Notes: generated by a model from the sequence alone, not told the origin. A stretch of DNA of 23,191 nucleotides from Epulopiscium sp. Nele67-Bin004 (GCA_002007315.1 LNZQ01000056.1:1-23191), one strand, 5' to 3'. Numbered from the stretch's first letter, positions 7,281 through 16,606 are shown. A program made the numbers and translations.

Positions 7281-9371
7281 ATGGGGATTATTATAATTGC
7301 TATACTTATTATAGCATTATGCACATGTTATAAAATTATGCTTAATAACAAAGACGAAATACACAAATTGGTACAACAACTTGAAGAAAAAACATCAGAC
7401 GACCAGCCTACAGAAGACAATCAACGACTAGATATATTACATAATTTAGACAACATAATAAATCTTTATCAGTCGATAGAGAGCTGTACAAATATCTTGG
7501 TAATTATACTAGATTCAGAGTATAAAATAAAATTCATTTCAGAACAGTTACTAAAAAATTTAAACTATACTATAGAAGATTGTATAGAAAAAGATTTTGA
7601 AAAGATTATGTGCACAGATGACTATAACTTGACAATACAGCAACTAGAGTATTTGACAGATAAAAATAATAGAAAAGTTGTTCTTGAAAACCGCATCAAA
7701 ACAAAAAACGGCAAATGGATTTACTTTGAATGCCAGTGTGCATCAACTATATACGACGAGGAAGTATATATAACTATTAACTTGGTTGATGTTACAAAAA
7801 GATCTAAAATGGAGATGGATTTAAGAACATCACAAGATATTTCAGAGTTTTTGTTAAATTCATTAGATGTTAAAATAGCTGGTTTGGATAAGGACGGCAA
7901 TGTAATTGCAATTAATGATGCAATGATAGCATCTGTATGGTCCCAAAATAGTTACAATCTAACGATTGAAGACGTGTGCATGAAAAATAAAAAAATCATT
8001 GATAATGTAAAAAAAGTTTTGAGTGGGTTAGAAACACAAGTTTTATTTGAACACTCTGTGAACAAGGGTGACGAAGAAGTTTGGTATTTGGTGGACATAA
8101 AATGTAATGAGGACAGTGGGGGCTGTATGATTTCGTATACTGACACAACTATGATAGCACAACTAGGACAATCGCTAAAAGATAAAGAAGAAAATCAAAT
8201 TGATATATTAGATAGGTTGCCAAGTGCTATTTTTGCAACAAATTCATCCGGTATAACGTTTTGCAACAATGAAGCAGTAACTTTAATTAAGGCACAAAGT
8301 AAAGATGATGTTGTTGGCAGAATGTTAATCAATTATATTTCAAAACCACATAGAAGAAAGTATATAGAAGAATTTTATGGGGTTGATATGCGAAACAAAG
8401 CTGCCGTTAAACAAGTTTTAATGGACTGCACTGGTAAAGAAGTAAGTGTCGAAATTGATAGGGCAAAAGCGACTATAAATGGTGAAATTACAGATATTTA
8501 TATGGTTCGTGACCTTAGACACAGGCAAGAAGTTGCAAGATATGAAGAACGTATTAATGAAATGGATAAAGAATTGTTGCAAAATAGAGAAACTGATAGA
8601 ATAAAAACGGAATTTTTTGTTGATGTTTCCCATGAATTTAGAACGCCAATAAATGTTATATCAAGTGCAGCGCAGCTTTTGGGGCTAGACACTATACAAG
8701 CTGACTACGAAAGTGGTGCTGTAAACAAATATACAGATATAATAAAGCAAAACTGTTCAAGGTTGTTGCGTCTTGTTAGCAACATAATTGATATGACAAA
8801 AATTGAGTCAGGGTTTTACAATATTACATTAAACAGGTATAATATAGTTAATGTGGTAGAAGAAATTACAATGTCACTTGTTCATTATATAGAAGGTGGC
8901 GATATAGAACTTATATTTGACACTGAAATTGAGGAGTGTGCAGTTGAAATTGATTTAGATAGTATTGAACGAGTTGTATTAAACTTGCTGTCTAACGCTG
9001 TAAAGTTTACTCCAGCAGGTGGAAAAATAGAAGTAAAAATATATATGAGATTTCCAAATGTAGTTATTAGCATAAAAGACACAGGAATAGGTATACCACA
9101 GGACAAGCTAGGAATTATATTTGAGCGATTTAAACAAGCAGAAAAAGCAATAGACAGTAGAAGTACGGGTAGCGGTATAGGATTATCGCTAGTTAAATCT
9201 CTAATAGAACTTCACAATGGACAAATCGAAGTATCAAGTGTAACAGGAAAAGGAAGCGATTTTAGAGTAATACTTCCTTGTATAGAAGAAGATGTTGAAA
9301 CAAAAGATTACGTCTATGACACTTTTGAAAGGATAAACGTGGAGTTTTCGGACGTATATTTAAATAGCTAG
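7281..9371 (+). CDS. Membrane-anchored PAS sensor histidine kinase
   Basis: Hybrid-free sensor kinase of 696 residues. One hydrophobic N-terminal segment (about residues 2-20) anchors it, and no sizeable external domain follows, so signals are probably sensed in the cytoplasm. Three PAS-like repeats lie at about 60-175, 180-290 and 305-415. The dimerisation/phosphoacceptor domain has DVSHEFRTPIN with the phosphorylated His at residue 451. The ATPase domain shows the N box LNLLSNAVKFTP, G1 DTGIGIPQ, the FERF segment, and G2 GSGIGLSLV. AGGAGG lies about nine bases before the ATG. The CheB-CheR fusion starts 13 bases after its stop, so the two are almost surely co-transcribed. No response regulator with a receiver domain is present in the window, so its phosphotransfer partner is unknown. 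Confidence 0.9.
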   Translation: MGIIIIAILIIALCTCYKIMLNNKDEIHKLVQQLEEKTSDDQPTEDNQRLDILHNLDNIINLYQSIESCTNILVIILDSEYKIKFISEQLLKNLNYTIEDCIEKDFEKIMCTDDYNLTIQQLEYLTDKNNRKVVLENRIKTKNGKWIYFECQCASTIYDEEVYITINLVDVTKRSKMEMDLRTSQDISEFLLNSLDVKIAGLDKDGNVIAINDAMIASVWSQNSYNLTIEDVCMKNKKIIDNVKKVLSGLETQVLFEHSVNKGDEEVWYLVDIKCNEDSGGCMISYTDTTMIAQLGQSLKDKEENQIDILDRLPSAIFATNSSGITFCNNEAVTLIKAQSKDDVVGRMLINYISKPHRRKYIEEFYGVDMRNKAAVKQVLMDCTGKEVSVEIDRAKATINGEITDIYMVRDLRHRQEVARYEERINEMDKELLQNRETDRIKTEFFVDVSHEFRTPINVISSAAQLLGLDTIQADYESGAVNKYTDIIKQNCSRLLRLVSNIIDMTKIESGFYNITLNRYNIVNVVEEITMSLVHYIEGGDIELIFDTEIEECAVEIDLDSIERVVLNLLSNAVKFTPAGGKIEVKIYMRFPNVVISIKDTGIGIPQDKLGIIFERFKQAEKAIDSRSTGSGIGLSLVKSLIELHNGQIEVSSVTGKGSDFRVILPCIEEDVETKDYVYDTFERINVEFSDVYLNS

Positions 9372-9384
9372 CAAGGGGGTAGAT

Positions 9385-11892
9385 ATGTATATAGTAGCGA
9401 TTGGTGCTTCAGCAGGAGGAATTGCAGCAATAAATGAATTTTTTGACAATACTCCATCGGATACAGGTGCATGCTTTGTAATAATTCAGCACTTGTCCCC
9501 TAATCATAAAAGTTTTATGGCTGGTCTTTTGGCAAACAGAACCTTGATGAACGTTGTAGAAACACAAGACAACGAGGAGATGTTGCCAAATACAGTGTAT
9601 TTGATGACACCAGGCAAAAATTTATGGATAGAAGGAAATAAACTTAGAGTTGCCGACAAGCCACAAGAAGAAAAAGTTAATTTACCGATAAATTTATTTT
9701 TAAAAAGTTTAGCAACACAAAAAAAAGACAAAGCAATAGCAGTTATATTATCAGGTGCAGGAGCTGACGGAAGTAAAGGCATAACTTGTATCAAAAAAAA
9801 TGAGGGAATGGTTATAGCACAAGACCAAACCACTGCACAATTTACAAGTATGCCAACAAATGCCGTTACAACAGGTTGTGTTGATTACATAATGACGCCA
9901 GCGGAAATGCATCAAAGTATAATTAAATACATTACGACAGGATTAATGCCTCAAAAAGGAAGAGAAGTGAACACTAACATGAAAAATGGAACAGGAATAA
10001 TAGATCCAATAAATAAAATAATGATGCTTATAAAAGATCAAAAAGGAATTAATTTCGCTGACTACAAACGTAGCACTATTATAAGACGTATTGAACGCCG
10101 TATGAATATGCTTGAAATATCTAATATTGAAGATTACGTTGAGCATATTGATAACTATTCAGACGAAATTGATACACTTCACAATGAAATATTTATTGGT
10201 GTGACAGAATTTTTTAGAGATGAAGAAGCGTTTGGTGAAATAGAACAAATTTTGCCACAAATATTTGCAAGTAAGCCAGCAGGTATAGGAGTACGAATTT
10301 GGAGTGCAGGATGCTCAACAGGAGAAGAAGCGTATTCGCTTGCAATACTTATCCAAGAATATTTGGAGCGTACACATGAGTTGTTTAATATTAAAATATT
10401 TGCAACTGACTTAAATGACATTGCACTTTCAAAAGCAAGTGCAGGGATATATCAAGAAGAACAACTTGTTGAAGTGTCTGATGAAAGACGTGAAAGGTTT
10501 TTTGAGAAAAAAGGCGAGTATTATAAAGTAAAACAAACTATACGAGATATGGTGATTTTTGCAAAGCATAATATAATTACTGACCCGCCATTTTCAAAAC
10601 TAGATTTACTAGTATGTAGAAACTTGCTTATATATCTTGAGCCACAAGTGCAACAAAGTATATTTGGAATTTTTGATTTTTCGCTTAATAAAGATGGATA
10701 TTTGTTTTTAGGTTCAAGTGAAAGTCTTGGCAATATGGGTAGATATTTTGAGCAAATTAGTAGCAAGTGGAAAATATTTAAACATACAAGCAATCAAAAA
10801 TTGCTTATGAATCGTCAATTCCAAGTTAGAGAGTTTAACAATATACCAGTTGACACCCGACTTTCTCACAACTACAATGTGAGCAAAAAGTGGAATATCA
10901 ACAACATTGATAAAAGTATAGATAAAATAATACAAAGTTTGCAAGATGAGTATATCCCAAAAGGAGTTATAGTAAATGAATCATATGAGCTTATACATTC
11001 TTTTGGAGATGTAAACGAATTTATAAAAATTCCAGCTAACAGAATAAGCCTAAATCTACTGCGTATGATACGCAAAGATTTATCTGTTGCAGTTGGTGCG
11101 GCACTTCAAAATGTGTTTACAAGCGATAGAGATTTTAAATACAAAAATGTAAATATACACCAAGATAGCGAAAAGAAAATTAGCCTTATAGCTAAAATTT
11201 ATGTTGATGAAATTTCAAATGCTAGATATGCAGTGTTGTTGTTTGAAGATAAGTGCCATGAAAATTATGAGCTTAAAGAGCATTCGTTTGAGTTTGAAGA
11301 AAAAGCTTATGAAAGAATTGCCGACTTAGAGAGTGAACTAAAATCAAATAAAGAATATTTGCAAGCACTAATTGAAGAACTTGAGTCATCAAATGAGGAG
11401 TTGCAATCTACAAATGAGGAGCTTGTATCATCAAATGAGGAGCTACAAAACACTAATGAGGAGTTGCAGTCTGTAAATGAGGAGCTGTACACTGTAAATG
11501 GTGAGTATCACCAAAAAATTGAGGAGCTTACGCAAGTAAATGACGATATAAACAACTTGCTTGCAATGACAGAAATAACAGCGATATTCCTTGATAAGCG
11601 TATGCGTATAAGAAGGTTTACACCATCTGTTAAACGAGTGATAAACCTAATCGAGTCTGATGTTGGTAGACGCCTTGGTGATATATCAACAAATATGCAT
11701 TATCCAACGTTTATTGAAGATATACAAGCTGTGCTTAATCACCTTGTGCCAAGCGAACAAATCGCAACAGGCAATGAGGGGCAACACTATAGAGTAACGA
11801 TTACACCTTATATTAGTGCCGAGAGTAACGTTAAGGGTGTTATTATAAATATAGCCGATATTCCAGCAATGTCACAAGAAGTTGTATCTTAG
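9385..11892 (+). CDS. CheB-CheR fusion protein with coiled coil and PAS domain
   Basis: An 835-residue fusion of both chemoreceptor-modifying enzymes. Residues 1-190 are a CheB methylesterase/deamidase domain with the catalytic triad positions S9 (GASAGG), H36 (IQHLSPNH) and D128 (GAGADGS). It has no receiver domain in front. Residues about 205-480 are a CheR SAM-dependent methyltransferase: [10 protein letters not shown], the SAM loop [12 protein letters not shown] and CRNLLIYLE. Residues about 640-720 form a long coiled coil built from NEEL(Q/V)(S/N) heptads, encoded by a 21-base tandem repeat. A PAS-like domain ends the protein. AAGGGGG precedes the ATG. Such fusions often work in non-flagellar or unusual chemosensory circuits. 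The upstream kinase is the likely partner, since no CheA, CheW or receptor gene is nearby. Confidence 0.93.
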   Translation: MYIVAIGASAGGIAAINEFFDNTPSDTGACFVIIQHLSPNHKSFMAGLLANRTLMNVVETQDNEEMLPNTVYLMTPGKNLWIEGNKLRVADKPQEEKVNLPINLFLKSLATQKKDKAIAVILSGAGADGSKGITCIKKNEGMVIAQDQTTAQFTSMPTNAVTTGCVDYIMTPAEMHQSIIKYITTGLMPQKGREVNTNMKNGTGIIDPINKIMMLIKDQKGINFADYKRSTIIRRIERRMNMLEISNIEDYVEHIDNYSDEIDTLHNEIFIGVTEFFRDEEAFGEIEQILPQIFASKPAGIGVRIWSAGCSTGEEAYSLAILIQEYLERTHELFNIKIFATDLNDIALSKASAGIYQEEQLVEVSDERRERFFEKKGEYYKVKQTIRDMVIFAKHNIITDPPFSKLDLLVCRNLLIYLEPQVQQSIFGIFDFSLNKDGYLFLGSSESLGNMGRYFEQISSKWKIFKHTSNQKLLMNRQFQVREFNNIPVDTRLSHNYNVSKKWNINNIDKSIDKIIQSLQDEYIPKGVIVNESYELIHSFGDVNEFIKIPANRISLNLLRMIRKDLSVAVGAALQNVFTSDRDFKYKNVNIHQDSEKKISLIAKIYVDEISNARYAVLLFEDKCHENYELKEHSFEFEEKAYERIADLESELKSNKEYLQALIEELESSNEELQSTNEELVSSNEELQNTNEELQSVNEELYTVNGEYHQKIEELTQVNDDINNLLAMTEITAIFLDKRMRIRRFTPSVKRVINLIESDVGRRLGDISTNMHYPTFIEDIQAVLNHLVPSEQIATGNEGQHYRVTITPYISAESNVKGVIINIADIPAMSQEVVS
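11386..11490 (+). repeat. Five 21-base tandem repeats encoding coiled-coil heptads
   Basis: Five in-register 21-base units share the core AATGAGGAG. Each encodes a seven-residue unit with N-E-E-L. The repeats lie inside the CheB-CheR gene (about residues 668-702). Copies differ at several silent and some coding positions, so the array is not a recent expansion. Confidence 0.9.
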
Positions 11893-11917
11893 TAGGGGCG
11901 AAAGCTCCTATTTTTTT
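11893..11917 (+). terminator. Rho-independent terminator after CheB-CheR
   Basis: A seven-base-pair stem (TAGGGGC with GCTCCTA, one G-T pair) closes a GAAA tetraloop and is followed directly by seven T. It begins just after the stop codon and ends the kinase/CheB-CheR transcript. Confidence 0.9.
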
Positions 11918-11918
11918 A

Positions 11919-11946
11919 TTGAATTTTAGAGAAAATCTGTTATAAT
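11919..11946 (+). promoter_or_regulatory. Promoter of the ATPase/DUF4435 cassette (extended -10)
   Basis: TTGAAT at 11919-11924 and a perfect extended -10, TGTTATAAT (TATAAT at 11941-11946), are 16 bases apart. They lie just after the preceding terminator and about 80 bases before the ATPase start. The two-gene cassette therefore has its own promoter. Confidence 0.65.
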
Positions 11947-11969
11947 AAATATAAAAATTATTTATATTT
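11947..11969. promoter_or_regulatory. Inverted repeat at the expected transcription start
   Basis: Perfect nine-base arms (AAATATAAA and TTTATATTT) around five bases, placed immediately downstream of the -10 box. The position over the predicted +1 is typical for a repressor operator. It could also be a chance palindrome in AT-rich DNA. Confidence 0.45.
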
Positions 11970-12025
11970 TGGTATAACAAATAAGAAAAAAGTCAAAAAT
12001 TTAGTAAGGAAAGAGGGTGTATGTA

Positions 12026-13174
12026 ATGGTAGATTTAGAGTATATAGAGATAGACGGACTTTTAGGTGGCAAAAGTACACGAATAGAATTCAATCACGAC
12101 GTAAAGATTTTTATTGGTGCAAATGGATCGGGTAAGACAACGGTATTAAAAGTTATTTACAGTCTTTTAAATAAAGACTGGGAATATCTTGAAAAAGTGT
12201 CATTTGATGCAATTACCGTTAAGTTTAAATCAATGGATGAAGCAACAATTTTTAAAAGTGATGTTTACGCATACCTATTAGATTCAAAGCCAGAGTTTTG
12301 GTTGTTAGAATTAGATATGCTACCTAGAGTAGAGAACGCTTGTGATATTAAAGTAAGCGATTATATACATTTATCTGAAATAAAAATGGAAGAAGAACTA
12401 AGAAAACTTTGTAAAGCCAAAAGAGTTAGAGAGGGTGTTCAAGAAAAATTTATAGAAGAAAGCAAAGACTTTAGGATACAACAATTAGCAGAAAACGGTC
12501 GAAAGGAACATATTGAAGAGCTTAATAAATATCTGCTAAAATATGACAGTATAGAAATTGTATATTTGCCTACTTATAGACGCATCGAAGAAAATTTAGA
12601 AATAACACATAATCAATTTTTAAACTGCAATATGAGTGATGTAAAAGCCAATGTTTCAGATTTAATGAGTAAAATAAAAGATATAGTCTACCAAAAAGAG
12701 CAACAAATTTCTTCTGATATTTTTGAACAAGAGGCAAGCAAAGTGCTAAATGAATTTAAAGAATTAAGAAAAAATATAAAGGCTGAAAGAGCTTTATTTG
12801 ATGATAAAATCCATAGCTTTGTTAAAATTTGCAGTAAATATTTAGCAGATAAACAATTTATTTATAATGAAAGAGAGCTTATGTTTAAAATAGTAAAAAA
12901 AGATGACACAGATGTAACTATTGAACTAGATACTTTGTCTTCAGGAGAACAACAGATAGTTAGTTTATTTTGTCAACTTTATTTAACAGATATAAAAGAT
13001 AAAATTATTATTATGGATGAACCAGAAACATCTTTATCAGTATGGTGGCAAGAAACACTGTTAGTAGACATTATGAAATCAAAGAGATGTAAATTGTTGG
13101 TTGTTGCTACTCATTCGCCATTTATATTTGACAATGAATATAATGAATATGCTGAAAAACTAATATTACAATAG
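12026..13174 (+). CDS. AAA/ABC-type ATPase, PARIS AriA-like
   Basis: Stand-alone SMC/ABC-like ATPase of 382 residues. Walker A is IGANGSGKTT (residues 30-39). The middle is charged and probably helical (about 110-270). Near the C-terminus are the signature LSSGEQQI, Walker B with IIIMDEPETS, and the ATHSPFI switch histidine. I start at the ATG at 12026, eight bases after GAGG; a GTG at 12017 behind AAGGA would add three residues. A DUF4435 gene follows 14 bases downstream. ATPase plus DUF4435/TOPRIM nuclease is the architecture of the PARIS defence system (AriA-AriB), where the ATPase forms a scaffold holding the effector inactive until a phage anti-restriction protein appears. Assignment rests on architecture and motifs; this protein may be a divergent relative. 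Confidence 0.75.
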   Translation: MVDLEYIEIDGLLGGKSTRIEFNHDVKIFIGANGSGKTTVLKVIYSLLNKDWEYLEKVSFDAITVKFKSMDEATIFKSDVYAYLLDSKPEFWLLELDMLPRVENACDIKVSDYIHLSEIKMEEELRKLCKAKRVREGVQEKFIEESKDFRIQQLAENGRKEHIEELNKYLLKYDSIEIVYLPTYRRIEENLEITHNQFLNCNMSDVKANVSDLMSKIKDIVYQKEQQISSDIFEQEASKVLNEFKELRKNIKAERALFDDKIHSFVKICSKYLADKQFIYNERELMFKIVKKDDTDVTIELDTLSSGEQQIVSLFCQLYLTDIKDKIIIMDEPETSLSVWWQETLLVDIMKSKRCKLLVVATHSPFIFDNEYNEYAEKLILQ

Positions 13175-13188
13175 TTAGGGGGAAGCAG

Positions 13189-14097
13189 GTGTTAGATTTA
13201 GAAAAATATCTTAGAGATAAAAGAAATGTTGAAACTTGTACAAAAGTAAAATTGGCAACACTTCCTGATTCAGATGAACATATATTATGCTTTTATGAGG
13301 GGCAAGATGGGGTGTATTATAATAGTGTTTTAAAAAGCTATAAAATAAAATTTCGTAAATTTCAATTAGGGGGGAAACAAGAGGTACTAAAACATTTTGA
13401 GAGCTATGCAACAGGTTCAGATAGTTATAATAATAGGAAATGTATATTTTTTATAGATAGAGATTTTGATGAAAATTTGCCTAACCATGAGGATTTGTAT
13501 ATTACTCCTAGATATTCGTTAGAAAATTTGTATGCTCAAATAGATGTCTTTATATCTTTTGTTGAAGATATAGTGCCTGCTTTAAATGATACTGATTTGG
13601 AATACAGAAACTGTGTGGACATATTTCAACAACGATTTGAGGAATATACAAATATATTAAGTGAATTTAATGCTATTCTTTGGGTAATAAAAACAATGCG
13701 TAGTGAATCACAACCTAAATGGGATGAGGCAGATAGGACAACTATAGCAATTCGTAGAGGTATAGACGTTACATTAGATGGAGTTTCAAAAAAAGAAGAG
13801 TATATCGAAATTTTAAATGAGCTACAAATTCGCTATGACATTACTAAAAATGAGGTAAAATTAGCAAATAAACAATTACAACTCAGAGGTAAGCAAGAAG
13901 ATATTTTTAGAGGAAAAAATCAACTAGATGGATTTTGTGAAATTATAGATCAAATATTTAGACATAAGGATCAAATATTTATTGAAGAGCAAGAAATAAT
14001 ATCTATTAATTTCAAAATGAAACCATTATTTTTGTATTCTAAATATGTTGATGTACCAGAGTGTTTAAAAAGATTTTTAGAAGCACATATTAGTTGA
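13189..14097 (+). CDS. DUF4435 TOPRIM-like effector, PARIS AriB-like
   Basis: A 302-residue protein of the DUF4435 type. The N-terminal TOPRIM-like fold shows CFYEGQDGVYY with the conserved glutamate (E37), then FFIDRDFD with D90 and D92 as the DxD pair, followed by YITPRYSLENLY, a block conserved in this family. The rest is helical and charged with no recognised domain. The start is a GTG at 13189 with GGGGGA upstream. In PARIS, AriB is a metal-dependent nuclease (reported to cut a host tRNA) released by the ATPase on infection, causing growth arrest. The key acidic residues are intact here, so catalysis is plausible. The immediate upstream ATPase supports a two-gene system. Other ATPase-TOPRIM pairs exist, so the exact subtype is uncertain. 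Confidence 0.75.
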   Translation: MLDLEKYLRDKRNVETCTKVKLATLPDSDEHILCFYEGQDGVYYNSVLKSYKIKFRKFQLGGKQEVLKHFESYATGSDSYNNRKCIFFIDRDFDENLPNHEDLYITPRYSLENLYAQIDVFISFVEDIVPALNDTDLEYRNCVDIFQQRFEEYTNILSEFNAILWVIKTMRSESQPKWDEADRTTIAIRRGIDVTLDGVSKKEEYIEILNELQIRYDITKNEVKLANKQLQLRGKQEDIFRGKNQLDGFCEIIDQIFRHKDQIFIEEQEIISINFKMKPLFLYSKYVDVPECLKRFLEAHIS

Positions 14098-14103
14098 TTT
14101 TGG

Positions 14104-14144
14104 TAGTTGTAAAGAGTACCAGGGTCAACTAAATTTATTTAGTT
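14104..14144 (+). promoter_or_regulatory. queE leader with competing inverted repeats
   Basis: TAGTTG (14104-14109) can pair with CAACTA (14126-14131). Alternatively AACTAAAT (14127-14134) can pair with ATTTAGTT (14137-14144). The two pairings share bases and exclude one another. A weak promoter match (TTGTAA at 14107-14112, TAAATT at 14130-14135, 17-base spacer) overlaps the same stretch. I do not see the preQ1-I aptamer consensus, so no riboswitch is called. Confidence 0.35.
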
Positions 14145-14164
14145 AGACTAGAAAGGAAATACAC

Positions 14165-14818
14165 ATGAAAATAGTAGAAAAATTTGTATCAATAGATGGC
14201 GAGGGTCCGATGGCAGGTGAACTTGCCGTATTCGTGCGTTTTTTGGGGTGCAACTTGCGTTGTAGCTGGTGCGACACGTCATATTCTTGGGAGGAGGAGC
14301 ACACAAACGAAGAAATGACTCCCAAGGAAGTTTATACTTACATCAAGCAAACAAATATAAGCCATGTCACACTTACAGGTGGTGAACCGCTTATTCAACA
14401 AGGCATATATGAGTTGTTAGATATTTTAGATAGTGATAGTTCGTTGTTAGTTCATATAGAAACAAACGGCTCTGTCGATATAAAACCATTCAAACAAAGA
14501 TATAAAAATATTAGATATATTTTGGATTACAAATTAGGTGAAAGCACTATGACGCAAAAAATGTGTGAAAAAAACCTTGACCAAGTGGGGCAAAATGATG
14601 TATATAAATTTGTAGTAGCAAGCGATGCTGATTTGCAACAAGCGTACCAAATAATAAAAAAATATAATTTGCCTTGCAAAGTATATTTAAGTGCAGTCGC
14701 AGAAAAACTAAGTCCACAACAAGTTGTAAACTTTATGATAGAAAAACAACTTGAAGGTGTAAAGCTACAACTACAACTACACAAATTTATTTGGCCAAAA
14801 GAAAGTAGGGGGGTATAA
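14165..14818 (+). CDS. queE: 7-carboxy-7-deazaguanine synthase, Clostridium type
   Basis: Radical SAM enzyme that contracts 6-carboxy-tetrahydropterin to 7-carboxy-7-deazaguanine in preQ0 biosynthesis. The 217 residues contain [16 protein letters not shown], then the iron-sulfur cluster motif CNLRCSWC (C-x3-C-x2-C), the [10 protein letters not shown] segment characteristic of the clostridial QueE subgroup, and [10 protein letters not shown] for SAM binding. The start ATG at 14165 follows AAAGGAAA. It leads the operon; folE starts three bases after its stop. It is full length for the clostridial form. Confidence 0.92.
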   Translation: MKIVEKFVSIDGEGPMAGELAVFVRFLGCNLRCSWCDTSYSWEEEHTNEEMTPKEVYTYIKQTNISHVTLTGGEPLIQQGIYELLDILDSDSSLLVHIETNGSVDIKPFKQRYKNIRYILDYKLGESTMTQKMCEKNLDQVGQNDVYKFVVASDADLQQAYQIIKKYNLPCKVYLSAVAEKLSPQQVVNFMIEKQLEGVKLQLQLHKFIWPKESRGV

Positions 14819-14820
14819 CC

Positions 14821-15402
14821 TTGGATAAAGAAAAAATAGCATACCATATACGTGAAATTATTGCTGAACTTGGAGATGACCCAGAGCGGGAAGGGCTTAA
14901 AGATACGCCTATGCGTGTTGCGAAAATGTATGAAGAAGTGTTTGAGGGTATGAACTACACAAATGAACAAATTGCTACGATGTTTGATAAGACGTTTGCT
15001 GAAGAAGACATGCTTGCAGACGAAACTGGCAATTTAGTTGTTGTGCGAGATATACCGATACACAGCTTTTGTGAGCATCATTTGGCACTTATGTATAATA
15101 TGAAAGTTGCGGTTGTGTATAAGCCCACAAATAAAGTTATTGGACTTAGCAAAATTGCCCGTATTGCTGATATGGTTGGAAAGCGTTTGCAACTACAAGA
15201 GCGTATAGGGCACGATATAGCCGAAATTATGCAAATGATTACGGGTAGTGAAGATATTGGAGTGTTAATCGAAGGCGAACATAGCTGTATGACAGCGCGT
15301 GGTATAAGTAAAGTTGGAACGATAACAAGGACAACGACGTTTACAGGTTCGTTTAAACATGACCAAGCTTTACGACAAGAGGCGTTAATTTTAATGAAAT
15401 AG
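14821..15402 (+). CDS. folE: GTP cyclohydrolase I
   Basis: Converts GTP to 7,8-dihydroneopterin triphosphate, the first step of both folate and queuosine synthesis. The 193-residue protein carries the zinc site HSFCEHHL and [10 protein letters not shown] plus the central [14 protein letters not shown] segment, and ends with the usual TTTFTGSFK region. The start is a TTG at 14821, with the G-rich ribosome binding site lying inside the last codons of queE, indicating translational coupling. Position between queE and queC indicates a role in making queuosine precursor; it may also serve folate synthesis. Confidence 0.94.
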   Translation: MDKEKIAYHIREIIAELGDDPEREGLKDTPMRVAKMYEEVFEGMNYTNEQIATMFDKTFAEEDMLADETGNLVVVRDIPIHSFCEHHLALMYNMKVAVVYKPTNKVIGLSKIARIADMVGKRLQLQERIGHDIAEIMQMITGSEDIGVLIEGEHSCMTARGISKVGTITRTTTFTGSFKHDQALRQEALILMK

Positions 15403-15411
15403 GAGAAAAAG

Positions 15412-16065
15412 ATGAAAAAAGATAAAGCGATAGTAGTTTTTAGTGGTGGACAAGATTCCACAACATGCCTTTTTTGGGCAATAGAAAATTTTGCAGAAGT
15501 TGTAACAGTGTCGTTTGACTATGGTCAAAAACATAGTTTAGAACTTGAATGTGCAAAACAAATAGCAGATGAGTTGGGAGTGGAGCACCATGTGTTGGAT
15601 ATGATGCTGTTAAATCAGCTTGCACCAAATGCTCTAACTCGCTCGGACATACAAATTACTCAAGAAGACGGCGAACTTCCGTCAACTTTCGTTGAGGGGC
15701 GCAATATGTTGTTTTTGACGTTTGCAGGAGTGTTTGCAAAAGTGAGAGGTGCAAAACATATCGTTACAGGTGTTTGTGAAACAGACTTTAGTGGGTATCC
15801 AGATTGTAGAGATATTTTCGTTAAGTCACTAAACGTTACACTAAACTTGGCGATGGACTACAACTTTGTAGTGCACACCCCTCTTATGTGGCTTGACAAA
15901 GCACAAACTTGGGAGCTCGCAGATAACTTAGGAAAGCTTGACTATATACGTCAAAATACGCTAACATGTTATAACGGCGTAAAAGGCGACGGTTGTGCGG
16001 ATTGTCCAGCATGTCACCTACGCAAAAAAGGATTAGATGAATACTTAAAAAGGAGAGAAAGCTAA
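15412..16065 (+). CDS. queC: 7-cyano-7-deazaguanine synthase
   Basis: ATP-dependent enzyme making preQ0 from 7-carboxy-7-deazaguanine and ammonia. The 217 residues start with the PP-loop [10 protein letters not shown] (residues 9-18). The family stretch [10 protein letters not shown] and [14 protein letters not shown] follow, and the C-terminal zinc-binding cysteines are in [24 protein letters not shown] lies seven to eight bases before the ATG. The stop codon touches the queF start, so the two genes are translationally linked. Confidence 0.95.
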   Translation: MKKDKAIVVFSGGQDSTTCLFWAIENFAEVVTVSFDYGQKHSLELECAKQIADELGVEHHVLDMMLLNQLAPNALTRSDIQITQEDGELPSTFVEGRNMLFLTFAGVFAKVRGAKHIVTGVCETDFSGYPDCRDIFVKSLNVTLNLAMDYNFVVHTPLMWLDKAQTWELADNLGKLDYIRQNTLTCYNGVKGDGCADCPACHLRKKGLDEYLKRRES

Positions 16066-16569
16066 ATGCCAAATATTCAAAGAACAAAACAAGAGATGAA
16101 CGACATAACATTACTTGGAAACCAAAATACGCAATATGACTTTGGTTATAATCCAGATGTCCTAGAAGTGTTTGACAACAAACACCCAAACAACGACTAT
16201 TGGGTAAAATTTAACTGCCCAGAGTTTACAAGCTTGTGCCCAATGACGGGGCAACCAGATTTTGCAACTATTTATATAAGCTATATCCCAAGCAAAAAGA
16301 TGGTTGAAAGCAAGTCCCTAAAGCTATATTTATTTAGTTTTAGAAACCACGGGGATTTTCATGAAGATTGCATGAACATCATAATGAAAGACTTAATAAA
16401 AGTTATGGACCCTAAGTATATAGAGGTATGGGGCAAGTTTACACCAAGAGGTGGCATAAGTATTGACCCGTATTGCAACTATGGGAAAGCAGGAACGAAG
16501 TTTGAACAAATGGCGGAATATCGTATGATAAATCACGATATGAACCCAGAAAAGATTGACAATAGGTAA
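16066..16569 (+). CDS. queF: NADPH-dependent preQ0 reductase
   Basis: Type I QueF (167 residues) reducing the nitrile of preQ0 to the aminomethyl group of preQ1, the base inserted into tRNA by Tgt. The catalytic cysteine is in [16 protein letters not shown], and the QueF motif [21 protein letters not shown] follows. The ATG abuts the queC stop, and a ribosome binding site (AAAAGGAGAG) lies at the end of queC. Presence of QueF indicates the pathway goes to tRNA queuosine, since DNA 7-deazaguanine systems can stop at preQ0. It is the last queuosine gene here. Confidence 0.95.
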   Translation: MPNIQRTKQEMNDITLLGNQNTQYDFGYNPDVLEVFDNKHPNNDYWVKFNCPEFTSLCPMTGQPDFATIYISYIPSKKMVESKSLKLYLFSFRNHGDFHEDCMNIIMKDLIKVMDPKYIEVWGKFTPRGGISIDPYCNYGKAGTKFEQMAEYRMINHDMNPEKIDNR

Positions 16570-16574
16570 TGCAC

Positions 16575-16606
16575 GGACGCCATGTAGGGACGCTTACTAG
16601 GCGTCC
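16575..16606 (+). repeat. Palindromic repeat between queF and brxA
   Basis: GGACGCC (16575-16581) is inverted as GGCGTCC (16600-16606), and a second GGACGC (16588-16593) can pair with the same 3' arm, giving two competing hairpins. There is no T run after it. It is locally GC-rich compared with its surroundings and resembles the palindrome at 3484-3503. It separates the queuosine operon from BREX. Confidence 0.5.

Noticed and set aside
14098..14164. preQ1 riboswitch before queE
   Set aside because: Hairpins are present, but the preQ1-I pattern (stem, C-rich loop segment and A-rich tail pairing) is not seen, so only a leader with inverted repeats is reported.
14165..16569. DNA 7-deazaguanine modification (Dpd-type) cluster
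   Set aside because: No dpd or transglycosylase-type gene is near, and QueF is present, which points to the normal tRNA queuosine route.
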